64,000 bases of DNA from Aedes albopictus (lineage: Eukaryota > Arthropoda > Insecta > Diptera > Culicidae): assembly GCF_035046485.1 (NCBI RefSeq), contig NC_085138.1, forward strand, positions 444,827,204 to 444,891,203, given 5' to 3'. Below the pieces are notes generated by a model. The model saw only the letters and a list, made by a program, of their open reading frames with translations. It was not told the origin of the DNA and did not search any database. A program made the translations under genes and the position numbers. How positions within the stretch are numbered: position 1 is the stretch's first letter; each line of letters opens with the position of its first letter. Shown in pieces: positions 1 through 11,612 of this stretch.

Positions 1-2320
1 TGCAAAATTTTAGACAAATATTCGAGATTATTTCACATTACGTACGTAAAAGGAAGTTTTAAAACCATAAATACAATGCTTTACACCGTTATGATTCATG
101 GGCCTGCGTTTTGAAAAAGATTAAAGTACCTATTTCCAGTCGTTTTTGTTTCTAGCAATTTGCTTTGGAAATGCTATCCAGTAATGAAGTACGTGGAATT
201 TTAATCAAAGATAGCTCTAACCCAATAAACGAAATATATACAAATATCGCTCTACATTGCTAAATATTCGACAGAGTGCCTGCAATAGTATCAAGGAAAT
301 CAATTCAAATACTGAGGTTTGACGTAAATGAAATGATCAAATATTTAGATTTGGGAAGAGATTATGAAGAATTATGTCCAGTAAATATTAATCAAAGAAC
401 ATATTTACTCCTTCTTTTCCCAACACTACAGTTTAAGGTACTGGATGGATTTTGAGGAAATTTTGTCAATGTTAGCAGTAAATGCAAAATTTCTTATCAA
501 ATAAAACAATTACAATGGTAAGTTTTAACAAGGCCAAATGAAAATGGTTGTTATGAAATTATTCATACCTCAAGCCATACCTCCAGAACTGTTTTTTTTC
601 TTAATTAAAAAAAAACATCTATAAAGTTTGTTTTCAGATAAAATATCCCTCAAGTATTGTTAAAATCATTGAAATATCTCCAATTTCAGTAATTTTGGTA
701 CGCATTTCAGGCAGTTACAGAATATGTATAAAATTTTGTAGTTATTATAAAATATATTTTTTATAAAAAGAACGGGTAACTTTTAATACATCCTGCAAAC
801 TTATATGCAGATATTTGCAGCTACAACCTTCAAAGATTGATTCTCCTACTCAAATCTGATCATTTGATGGCTGACGATTGATTAAATGTGGTTAAGAACA
901 TGTTTGAAGTGTTACATGAATTTTTATTATGCATATATTCTATGGGTAAAATTATGTGCCTATTACTCACAGCCCCATTAGTCCAAAACATCCATTTCCA
1001 CTTTTTGGTGCTTTGAATTTGAAAGATAAACATGCATTCTGGTTGTCTGCGTTGAAAAACTTTTGAAAATCCACTTGGTTTTGTTATACGAAGACGCGGT
1101 GTACAACTCAAAATTAATGTAATTTTTCGATAAATTTTGAAAATGTCGAATTGCATAACAGTACCTACGCTCTCAAGCAAAATATGCAACAGAAACATAC
1201 ATAAAAATGGTTTTTCTCCATTCTTGGGAACATCACTGATTTATAAAAAATATACAAACTCATTAATTAGAAAATCAATTTTTCGATTTTTGGCCTATGG
1301 CGGTACCACTGTGTGATGGTCTTCTTCTTTTCTTGTCCCATATAAAACTATGCTGCTGGGTTAGCACAGTTAACCATTTATGAGATCTCTGTCTACACTG
1401 AAGAAGATGGTTTATTCTAGAGTTGATTAAGAAAAGTCTGAAAATCACATTAACAGAACGTCCTATCGTCACCAAACCAGAGCCATTCAACCAATCTAAC
1501 TTACCCTTGCGCACATCCTACTCATGAAAACAGGGGCCCGAGAATACTAGCGCTTCTTTACTCGTGAGTAAAAGAAATTGGCAAGCCTGTGATTCCCGAA
1601 GCTACTCGGGGATTTTTCCATTTTGAAGAAAATCGGATTTTCACGACTGGCAGTGCTGCTTTTTAGTAACAATAAAGCATTAGTTTACGATGGATAATCA
1701 CTGGATTTGCGATTATAATTACACTAAAATGCACTTCCTGCACCCCCACTAGTTCTTCACGAATAAAAACTCATGAGTGTTTTTGTTTTCGTTTCGCTTC
1801 TTACTCACGAAGCAGCCGGGTACGAATAAACTCACACACTGTTTACTCTCGGAATCATGAGTAAGCCTTGTGTCGCGAATTGCTTCATGATGAGAACAAT
1901 TTCATCACTGTCTACAGCAACGCCATTTTATTGCATTTTTGTGGAACAAATCATGTCAATGATAAGACTCGAACTCGGGACCCTTTGATTTACAGCCGTC
2001 TGCTCTGCTTCAATCTGAATTACATTTATCAGTATATTCAATTCCTGAGTCTGATGCATTATAGTACGTATACTGCTTAAAAATTGCTTAAGTATTTCAA
2101 TCAACCAATTCTCCTCATCAACATTAAAACAGATCAGTGTTTGAATAGTTGTTATTGTAACGTTGATTCATGTTGATAAACTTTTCAGTTAGCTTTGTTG
2201 ATCTTGAGCTCTACTGAAGTATCATAATAGCTGATTATTCATTTAATTAGTGGTTGGTGTTGTGTTGTAAAGCTTGTAACTCTTCAAGAATTTCTTCATT
2301 TAAACGCCTAGTGAATCATA
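1..2320. other. Gene-free AT-rich sequence
   Basis: No coding exon seen. Around 1540-1860 there are inverted pieces resembling CTCGTGAGTAAAAGAA, probably a degenerate MITE. At 1960-1980 a reversed B-box-like GAACTCGGGACC hints at an old SINE piece, too weak to call. Confidence 0.5.
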
Positions 2321-2329
2321 TTACATTTC

Positions 2330-2500
2330 TTCCCGCAAGAAATGGTGCTTGACGTCGATGTGTTTTGCTCGCTTGCATTCAGCATTTTTGGCCATTGAGA
2401 TACATCCGTGATTGTCTTCATAGATGGTGAACGATTCTTGTGGTGACATCACTTCCAGGTCTGTAAGGATTCCTTTCAACCAGATACGCTTCTGTTTCCT
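2330..2500 (-). pseudogene. Ty1/copia pol remnant (RNase H C-terminus)
   Basis: The frame contains IWLKGILTDLEV, YEDNHGCISMAKN and KHIDVKHHFLREEM, the standard end of copia-type RNase H (equivalent to NxxAI..A.NP..H.RTKHIDI.YHF.RE). Integrase, RT and LTRs are absent, and the reading stops just after HFLREEM. A fossil fragment. Confidence 0.5.
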
Positions 2501-2768
2501 ATCAGAAGTATTGTTCGTGCAGTTGAAAATCGGAATTTTTAACATGCGAAAATCCATTTTTCTCCCAAACCGTGCGTCGGACGTACGTCGGGCATAGTGG
2601 GCTGGATAGAAGATCACGTCCGCTGTCCAGCGCACTTTGTCCGACGTTAGGTTTTCCGTATGGATTTGTAGAAAAGGCGATTGTCGCGTGTGGGGAAACT
2701 TCGGGTTTCAACCGCGACGACAATAAAAATGTATTTTTTCGTTTGTATATCTCCAGGCTGCAATCAAA

Positions 2769-3260
2769 TAGGGTAGAAGCTTCAGTTTTGGCCAGCCCGG
2801 AGTTTTGGCCATAGTGCGGTATTCAGCCTGTTACGAAATAAATCGGCATAAATTTATTTTTTACAAGTAGATACTAGTATAATAATATGATTGCAGCTGT
2901 TAAAACCATACATTTTGATTAAAAACTGGAAGAAAAAAATAATTTTCCTTAAAAAATCAGCTCCCATATATCTATTTTGGCCAGGGTGCTTCTAATTTGG
3001 CCACTCCCATAAGAAATACACGTGATTGGCCAAAATAGAAACCAAAGCTGAGAATATGGCCAAAACTGCGGCAATGCTTCTATTTTGGCCAGTGCCACTT
3101 TTAATACAAAAATCAAGTATTAGCTTGATTTCTGCATTTTTCCAATAAAGTATACATCGAAACCTTTCATTTAACGCATTGGTAGTTTTCATCGGATTAT
3201 TGGTTATTTTTATAAAAATGATTTCCCTTAGACTGGCCAAAACCGGTGCCCGCACCCTAT
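2769..3260. repeat. MITE with TTTTGGCCA subterminal repeats
   Basis: Ends TAGGGT and ACCCTA are inverted and consistent with a TA target duplication. The motif TTTTGGCCA or its complement occurs about eight times inside, on both strands, a layout seen where transposase binds subterminal sites. No coding capacity. Confidence 0.5.
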
Positions 3261-3265
3261 AAGCA

Positions 3266-3366
3266 TTAACCGTTATGTGTCCGACAAATATGTCCCTTTT
3301 TCTACACCATGCTTTTCAAATGGGCATTGGGTACCCGGGTACCCTGTCTGTCACATAAGGGTTAAG
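3266..3366. repeat. Small foldback MITE
   Basis: TTAACCGTTATGTGTCCGACA at the left mirrors TGTCTGTCACATAAGGGTTAA at the right with few mismatches, about 100 bases in all. Confidence 0.5.
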
Positions 3367-4260
3367 GAAATGCTGAGCCCGGTTTGAATCGTGTCACCAA
3401 GATGGGTAATCAACACGTCGATACAAGCTGGAGTAGCCGCCTCCATTGCCGTTACTGTTGACGAATTTTCCTCCGCTGGAGCATGTAATCGTCAGTGTAA
3501 AAGGTGAGTCAGAATGTTTTTCGGAAGTTTATTAGAATATATGGTAATATTTTGAGCTGCTGCAAGACATTTATTCGGTATTCAAGCTTGAAGTCGCAGA
3601 TGCTCTTATTAGGCTTCTAATTAGCAATAGTGTTTGCGAATGGGAATATGATGAACAATAACAATCAACTGATACTATTAAGCCGCTGACCAAGATTGTT
3701 TGATTTTGTCTTTTTGTGTTTTGTTCCTGGCCATCCGGCAGACGAAAACCGCCAAACTGGTACCACCACGAATACGCTAAGCCAAAGATACCGCCCGGAT
3801 GAGCTTCAGAAAACCCTTACCCCCAGTCCTTTCCAAGCCCATCCTTAAAACATTCTGACTTACCAATCTCGAGCTGCCATGAGTATCCTGGCTCCGACCC
3901 ATACTAATTATGGTATATAAGGTTGTATTTGTAGACAACATACAAAAAATGAATTTCGGCTTCGCAAAGCGTTAAACGCGATTGAGCCCCAAATAAATTA
4001 AATAGATAAAAATCATCGTGTTTTTCAGCTATGTTAGGGTAGCTGAATAAAAAATTAAGCAAGCGTTATCATATGTGGGATAACGGCAATATGCCAGAAA
4101 CAGCTTCTCTTCTACCTTAATTTGAGCATTAATAGGCAGATGAAAACTTTATTTAAACTTTAATTCCATTAGTTGTTCAATAAACAGAAATAATATGAAC
4201 AAAAGCGCAATTTCCACTACATGAAATATTTATTCGTCACCTTGTTCAACATATACTCTT

Positions 4261-6096
4261 GGGCCTGTTCATAAACTACCCAAGTAACAATCAGCATGCC
4301 TTGAAGGTTTATTCATGTTTTATCCTGGTTTTATACGAGCATGTCAAAAAGCTAGTTGTTCTAAATTAGTTTTATGTGGTAGTTTTTTTACTTTGAACCT
4401 TTGGCGTTCCATAAAACTATCATATAACTTCTGCTATAAACATCTTTAGTTAAAGACTTGCAAGTAGACATGAATTGGTTTTATCACTTAATATATACCA
4501 TTTCAATAAAACTTGCATTTGCGGTTGTTGTCGGAGAGATTTTTATTGTAAACAAATACACAAAACTGTGAGGCAATGCATAAAACCAACAAAAGATTTC
4601 GTGGCCGTAACATAAACCAGAAAAATGCTGTGATAAAACCGCTAGTTCTATCATGAGCTCAGTTATTACTACCTCAGGAGGGTTAGCCCTATTGGAGGAA
4701 TCATCAGGAACACGGAGTTTTATCAGAAAAATATGTCGCCTAGCCGGGATAACTCATGCAAATACAGAAAAATTATTACTCAATTTTATGATGTCACGTA
4801 CAGCTTAAGATCAAATTAAACCGTCATTTTATTTTGTCAGAAAAATTACATAATGTCCTTTAAACTCCCCTGTGTTGAAAAAACCTTTTTCGCACCCAAT
4901 TCCACCGAGTAATTTAAATGCATTTAACTTCCAACTTATGCATAGTTTGCAGGGTCGTGCAATTTCGAAAGGAAAACATGACGTACGACGACTGTAGCAA
5001 ATCGTTTCCCATGCGAACGGACTGCTGTGATGCTTTATCTCTCACCCAGCAACACACTCGTTCGTTGCTGCTACAGAAACAAGTGTGTATGAAACATGGG
5101 ATGATACACTTGGATTTTCGTTTCATTTATGAGTCATTGAAATACTTCAACATGTTAAAAACACTATTTAAACCACGTTTTTAAATAGTGGTGCACGCCA
5201 ATGGAATGATAATTATGTTTTATGAAAGAGGATAACAAATTCGACCACTTAAATCCAATTAACCGGCGCCCGTAACCATTGAGAGACTAGCGCGCACCAG
5301 TGAGACACTAATGCTCTGACGGGTGAAGCACAAGCAATGCGACCGGGTGGGAGACTACCGAGTGCTACGATGAGTGGAAAAGTTTTTTTTAACGACCGAG
5401 TCATTAGAAAAATGTATGAAACACTTGAAGTGACTCATTCAAATGTTGCATGAAAGTGTATCATTGAAACGAAATTGTACGCCCCTGATAGTTTGTGTGG
5501 CGCACTTAGTTTTTGTCATTATCACAGTCACATTCACCACAAATTTTCCGTGGCATGTCTCCTGACACGTATTAAATAGGAAAACAAATCTGAATTCCAT
5601 ATCTGCATCTTTCCAATTGATGGCTGGATAAACAATCAAGCATAATTTATTCTGACGATCGAACAATGAGAGTGAAAAATGATCAAAACAATTATTTGAC
5701 AAGTCAGAAGATGGTTTTATTTAGAAGATTGATAAAACTATGATACAACCCGAAACCCTATGCTGGTTTGCATACGAAGTCCTGTAGACCCTAATAAGAC
5801 TGGGCCAACTAGCCAGAACGTGGGCTTATTGAGGCATACAAGAACTCGAGAGCATTTTCAAGTCGGCATCAATGGTTTTATGTTTAGGATTTTTGAATCG
5901 CTAAAAAACTTTGATAAAATTAAAATTGTTACTTGGGTAAGCACATTCTTAGGGTGGGACGGGAGGGTCTAGCCAAAGTCTACGCTCCATAAAAATTTAG
6001 AAAATTTTGTATGAACAAAAGTCTACGAGGGTGAAGGAGGGATCTGAGATGACCAAAAATGAGTCCACGTAGTTTATGGACATCGCCTGTTCAACT
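4261..6096. repeat. MITE interrupted by a CCCAAGTAAC element
   Basis: Left end GGGCCTGTTCATAAACTA is inverted relative to TAGTTTATGGACATCGCC near 6070-6090. The body between 5940 and 6070 is the right part of the same MITE. It is split at a TA by the 1.66-kb element at 4279-5937, so the host element is only about 180 bases. Confidence 0.5.
4279..5937. mobile_element. TIR element, CCCAAGTAACAAT family, copy 1
   Basis: CCCAAGTAACAAT at the left, ATTGTTACTTGGG at the right, flanked by TA on both sides. The interior (1.66 kb) is AT-rich, with many TTTTAT/AAAAC motifs near the ends and no transposase frame. Non-autonomous. Shares ends with copies at 56277 and 59846. Confidence 0.5.
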
Positions 6097-6159
6097 GTCG
6101 CTTTTATAGAACATTTATTCAAATGATATGCTTATTAATGTTTCTTAATTGTTACTTGG

Positions 6160-7868
6160 GATCTTATTGTTGCGGTCAATGCTCGCCTAAACATTTTAAT
6201 GTTCTGAAAAGCTTAGGCTTTCAGCTTTCTAATGATGAGTTCAAAATTGAAATCGGTTTTTGTGAACATAGCCAAAATCGCGATTTCAAAATAAAATTCA
6301 AAATGTCGTCTAAATTCAAGATAGCTCCTAATTTTTTTTCAACTTTATATCAAAGGCCTATTCTATTCTTTCTCTGCTAAGTTTCTACAAAGTTTTGAAC
6401 ATGTTACAACATGACATTTCGAGATATCACGCGATAAATTAGGTGCAATTTGATGCAAAATCGTCATTATTGCCACCTTCCCGAGCAAAGTCTGACAGCA
6501 AATTGAAAACATATTTTGACGTTGTGATATTGCAAATTATGATAACTCAGGTTGTTGTCGTTTTGGTCGTTTTAACGGTTAAAACATCAAAAATGAGAGC
6601 AGAAAAATGTTCCCGTAACAGCAAGTTGAAAACAAATCCTGCTATCAATGATAGCAAATTGATAACTATTTTTGCTATTAGTAAGAAAAAATGGAAAAAT
6701 CGTTAAATATAGGGGTTTTTCGATTGATATGGAACTCTAAAGGCTATAAGATAATTACACTAATAGTGTATTCTTAGAATTATTATACAAAATTGGCTAA
6801 GAAGTTCGGAAATACCTTAACAACTTATTTTCTATGATAGTTTGAAGTGACAGCAAAGCGAAGTCTAAATTTGTGATCAAATTTAATCAAGACAATCTGA
6901 TATCAAAATGTGATATCAATTTGCTGCTGAATACAAATCGAGTTTTCGATTTGCTACCATTTTGATGTTAGACTCTGCTCGGGTTGCCAGCCCTTTGGCA
7001 AGCGAGGGGTTCATCAATTTAATCCAATCAAAGTGGTTTTCATCTTTTTTTTATCAAATTTCAGCGAATAAGCAAGAAGCATTTGAAAGCCCAGACTTTG
7101 TTTTAATGGCAACCTGCTTTCAGCGAGAGTTACCCATGATCAGCAGCTGTGAAATATAATAGTTGGGTTCTTGTCATTCAATATACAGTATGCGGTAGGA
7201 AAAAATGCGAAAGGGTTTTTTCAACTTCAATCTTCATGTTCGTCCATTTGACGTTAACCAATCTATGTTTCAACATTCCATGATCTCAAACAGGCTAATT
7301 TCATAAAGAATAATTTAAAATGTTTACAAGACTGCGCCTGAAGCTAAAGACAATCAACATTTTTAAACCACTGAAAATTACACAGGTCACTAAATTTTAT
7401 ACCCGATAAAACTTTTTTTTTTATTTTCTCTACAATATCATCATAAATATGTGATTATTTCATCTAGTATGTGAAGCTACATGGTTCTGGATTAGTATGG
7501 CCTGGTTTTTCATCGAATGAAACCTAAATTGTTTAGTGTTTTAGCCACTTTGTATTATGTCCATTGAGCGCGCAGTTTTTTGATACCCACTTTTTGGGCT
7601 TACATTATCGCATGATAAAAATCAAAAATATTTATTTTCATTTTTTTTATTTCTAGAATATAGGCAGAGAAGAGAAGGGCATCTCAGAACAAACCGACCA
7701 CACGAAAAATGATAAATTTTAGGCGTGAAAAATCGTCTCGATTTATTTTGTTTCTGTCCATTTCGTTTCCATCGTGTATAAACGTCAAAACAACTACATG
7801 GCTCAAAGTGTATTGATTACTTCCAGGTATAATCAAAATAATGAATAGATGACGTCATATCGATGACT
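6160..7868. other. Gene-free sequence with isolated repeat ends
   Basis: A lone GTTACTTGGG end of the CCCAAGTAAC family stops at 6160. No partner end or coding exon was found in the rest. Confidence 0.5.
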
Positions 7869-8322
7869 ATACTCGGAGTTTTCGGCTATTCAGTCTTATG
7901 ATTTCAAACGGTAGTTTGTTAACTGCCCGACGTTTCGGCTGTTCTTGGCAGCCTTCTTCTAGGGGAAATTAGATCTATCGTTTACGTTTGTGAACAAATA
8001 TCGTGTGTTGGCTTGTCGTACATTTTAAGCGTGGATAGTTGTGGTTGGTTTTAGTTTGCTACTAATTTTCTACGTTTTTACCACTGAAAACAGTTAAACA
8101 GTGTCCGTGATCAGTGGTGAAAACGTAGAAAATTAGTAGCAAACTAAAACAACTATCCACGCTAAAAATGTACGACAAGCCAACACACGATATTTGTTCA
8201 CAAACGTAAACGATAGATCTAATTTCCCCTAGAAGAAGGCTGCCAAGAACAGCCGAAACGTCGGGCAGTTAACAAACTACCGTTTGAAATCATAAGACTG
8301 AATAGCCGAAAACTCCGAGTAT
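7869..8322. repeat. 454-base foldback element
   Basis: Arms 7869-8087 and 8111-8322 are near-perfect inverted copies around a loop of about 23 bases. The left arm carries a small insertion near 8042. Arms include GACGTTTCGGCTGTTCTTGG. No coding content. Confidence 0.5.
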
Positions 8323-9685
8323 CAGAATCTACCAGTCGAAAACCACTGTAAAATATCGATGACTATTTCTCTCATTTTTTAAATATTTTTTTTTGTTTCA
8401 TTGAGAGCGTATTATTTGTTGTTTCGACCACTATTGCAATAATATGGTAGACGTACCAAAGATGTTTTTGCAATTGTAGGCTGTTATCTAGGCTGTAATA
8501 AAGGATAATAATTATGTTTTACCATTTTTTTTTAATTATCATGATGATATTAAACATATTCCCATCATTATTGTATCGCCTACCCTATTTACGGTTTTAA
8601 GATATAAGAAGCTTTGACCGTCTCCCGGAAATACATTCCAGTTAAACACAATCTTTTTGCGAATCAGTTTTTGAGTTTGTGTACCAGCTTCCGAAATACT
8701 TTGCTCTTTCGTGTCAACACGTGAAAAGTGTGATTTCAACCGCTAGGTGTCGCAACCAACTGCATGAATTATTTATCAATTTCTGACTCGGAAGATGACC
8801 TTCTCTTCTCTGTTATAGATACTGACTGATACACTGTCATGAAAAAATAGTCATATATATCCCATATTCAGCGTGTGATAACGCCTTTAAATTTTCATTT
8901 TTTTTCCTGCCTTACCCTGTAAGGAATCCTAAAAACATCATTACATAAAAGCACCGTATGTCAAGAATGGCTTGACCGATCTTCATTAAATTTTGATGGT
9001 AGCTGCACAACTTCTAAAAGTCTGTGGTTTATATTTATTTACTTTTTTGATATCGGGCAATAAGCCGACATAGCTGTCGAAATTTCTCGATTTTTTTTCC
9101 AAAATTTCGAAATATTGCCCCTCCCTTCTCCAAGAACGGGCAGGGTCAATAATACAGATTTATGAGTTTCTAGTCGGGAGCAACCAGAAAGGGTGAAATT
9201 TAGAACTGGACTAGACAAATTGTTCGACGGTGTTTTTATTTTTTTTTCTACACATGTAAAACAATAATATCAATATTGAAATCTCTTTGTTTTGCATCTT
9301 TTTTTTTTATAGCAAATCATGAACTTTAAAGGGCTTGTTCTAGTAACTTCCTTTTGAACTTTAACCCTCATTTGGCATTGGGGTCATTTTGGACCCAAAC
9401 CGTAAACTACGTCAGCGAGCTGTTCCCAACCTGATGCAAAAGGAAGGTTTTAACCTTTAGTTGTTTAGGGCTTGTGCAGTCAATTTTTGAAACAGGTATA
9501 GAATCAAATAAGCGGTGTGTAACTAAAACGATTTTTGAACCACCCTAACTTTACAAACAGTGCACCAATAACATTCTGGGAATTTCTCTTTTTATGGTTA
9601 GTGGACAAACACATGCTATGTTTACAAAACACAGTACTTTTCGTTTATGAAACTTTTGATGAAACAAAAATAAAACTTTATAAAA
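8323..9685. other. Gene-free sequence downstream of NPC2
   Basis: AT-rich, with short homopolymer runs. It may hold the NPC2 3' UTR end near 9600. No canonical AATAAA was found close to the stop. Confidence 0.5.
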
Positions 9686-10859
9686 CTAGTTCTTGCGACC
9701 CTTCTTGGCCTTGATCGCCATTTCAATCAGGAAACAGCACATCTCGTTAGCCTCATTGAGCAGTTGCCACTTGACTTTGTATTGCCGCTGCAAAGCAAAA
9801 ATAATACACATGAACAAACTAACCTTACGATCAACAACTGATTTACTCTTACCGTCGGGTAGGACTTCATAATGGGCAGATCGTACGAATAGGATTGCCT
9901 TTGGCCGGCTGCGACCGGACAGCTGGTGTACTTGCATGCCTCCTGGTCCAATCCGGCGAACGGAAGGTCAACTGCCGAAGCCCAGAAGGCCTTTGCCGTG
10001 GCAACCTGGGCGTCGAATTCTGGCGTATAATCGAACGCGATCGTCGCATTGGTACCCTTCAGCATGACACAGGGTTTATTTTGGGCAGCTTCCGGGCACG
10101 GGTGCACACGAACTTCGTGAACCGTGCATTTCACTACGAGCGTTGAGGTAACGAGAAAATTAGACAGAGTTAGTTATATTGTCGGTTCCATTCATAGACA
10201 AGTGATGAGATTATTGCACCGATCGACCTTCAACCTACCACTGATAACACTGGGGCGCTGTGGAGTAGAAATCACAATTCCGTGACAAAAATAATCAGAA
10301 AATATGTGTAATTAAACCTAATATGACTTATTGAATGACAACATGACAACACGAAAACATTTTATCTTATTTTACTATTTCCTTGTGTCCTGAGGATTTT
10401 CACAGTTATTGATTATCAAGCTTTTTATCAAGCCTACTTTATGCAATACAATTGTATAATACTTTTTTCATACAACTTATTTCAGTGTTTTAATGACTAA
10501 CTTAATCCACGCAACTGTAACAACATTTTTTGTTGATGTTGAACATAATAAATACAAACTTTGCTGTTATTGCAGATTATGGGATGCCTAAGAGCAGTAA
10601 AGAAAAAAATGAGTGCCAAACTCTTGTTTTGTGAAAATTGTCATGAAATTATAATTTCTGACCCATAGTGCGTGGTGGCGCGATTGGTTGCTCGAGCTCG
10701 ACCCAATTTCCGGAGATCAGTTCCGCTGTCTCGTCGCCACATGGTATCAATCACGTCTTTCTACTTACCGCTTTCACTACACTTCTCAAACGAAATTACT
10801 TCCGCACGCGCAATGGTTATCACGCCGATCAACAAAAGAATATTGAAAATTTGGTTCAT
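9686..10859 (-). CDS. NPC2-like (ML domain) secreted lipid-binding protein, three exons
   Basis: Spliced gene of 157 residues. Exons run 10859-10769, 10133-9853 and 9787-9686; the introns are 635 and 65 bases, both GT-AG. Residues 1-19 form a signal peptide (hydrophobic ILLLIGVITIARA), so the protein is secreted or lysosomal. The mature part shows the ML/NPC2 pattern: FEKC at 24-27, VHEVRVHPCPEA at 35-46, TNATIAFDYTP from 58, a C97/C102 pair and a late CC at 141-142. The spacing fits the three family disulfides, and N59 sits in an NAT glycosylation site. Length matches the family (about 150). Known role of the family: binding sterols or other lipids; in insects also sterol traffic, chemosensation and immune recognition of microbial lipids. 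Which of these applies is not visible. Start chosen because it gives the signal peptide and an in-phase GTAAGT donor. An arthropod initiator TCAGT lies at 10926-10922. The C-terminal KAKKGRKN tail is basic. Confidence 0.5.
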
Positions 10860-11090
10860 ATTGAATGATTTTGCTCTATTCTACCACTCCAAAGGATCAC
10901 GTCTGCTACGTAGCTTTGCGTACTGAAGACTAAGCTCCAGTCTCAGCTGTCCCCTTCAACTGTAAGAAATACGATCGAATCGTTATCGCTTCCGATCCGA
11001 GTGAGCATTTTGTCTAGACTTGTTCTTTCCTATTGAATCCGACAGACATACGTCTCGATGGTATGCGTTTCGATTGATAATTAAAAATCG

Positions 11091-11096
11091 TTTATT
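11091..11096 (-). terminator. Likely polyadenylation signal of the scaffold gene
   Basis: AATAAA on the minus strand, about 350 bases after the scaffold stop codon and before the NPC2 start. The hexamer is seen; its use is inference. Confidence 0.5.
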
Positions 11097-11447
11097 TCAA
11101 CAGTATATTAACATAATACTAGTTCCACTGGTGAGTATTGGAAATGGGAGAGCCATAGGCGTTCCAAGGAACGATTTTGCACTGATATTTGTCATGATAT
11201 GCAATCTTAAGGGCTGTTCAAGTATAGTATAATACTTCAAGTATAAAATACTGTCTCGATGAAAACGGACGGAGCTGGTTTACTGGTTAGCACTGGGAGT
11301 GGGACCGGGGGGTGATGTTCCACGTAGAATATATGTTACTGTTTAGTGTTAATCGATGATTCTCTTTGGCTCGGTTGAACTGTGTCGCACGTTGCTTAGT
11401 TATTATAAAGAAGAAGAAAAAAGTAGAAAACAAGAAACGTGACTACT

Positions 11448-11612
11448 TTACACGATGCAGAGCGTGGTGTCACGACAGAGTGATATCTGAGCCTCCTGCA
11501 GGATTCGTAACCGAGGCCCCAGCGGAATGCCCATCTTTTGCAGTCTCTCCTCTCCTAGGTACGGCAGCTCGATCATTCCGACCCGTTCGTTCTCGAAGAT
11601 GGAGGCATATTT
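11448..11612 (-). CDS. Scaffold gene last exon: rest of SAM domain, PDZ-ligand-like tail
   Basis: Short exon, 54 codons plus TAA, entered through acceptor TTCCTCTTCCCAG ending at 11613. It starts KYASIFENERVGMIELPYL and continues with LQKMGIPLGPRLRILQEAQ, the second half of a SAM domain. This exactly completes the LFLKKLGYE of exon e, in the same phase 0. The tail ISLCRDTTLCIV ends in a hydrophobic Val that could bind a PDZ domain (inference; position -2 is Cys, not the classical Ser/Thr). It is easily missed, being short and 12.9 kb from its partner exon. Confidence 0.5.
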   Translation of the reverse strand, partial: KYASIFENERVGMIELPYLGEERLQKMGIPLGPRLRILQEAQISLCRDTTLCIV

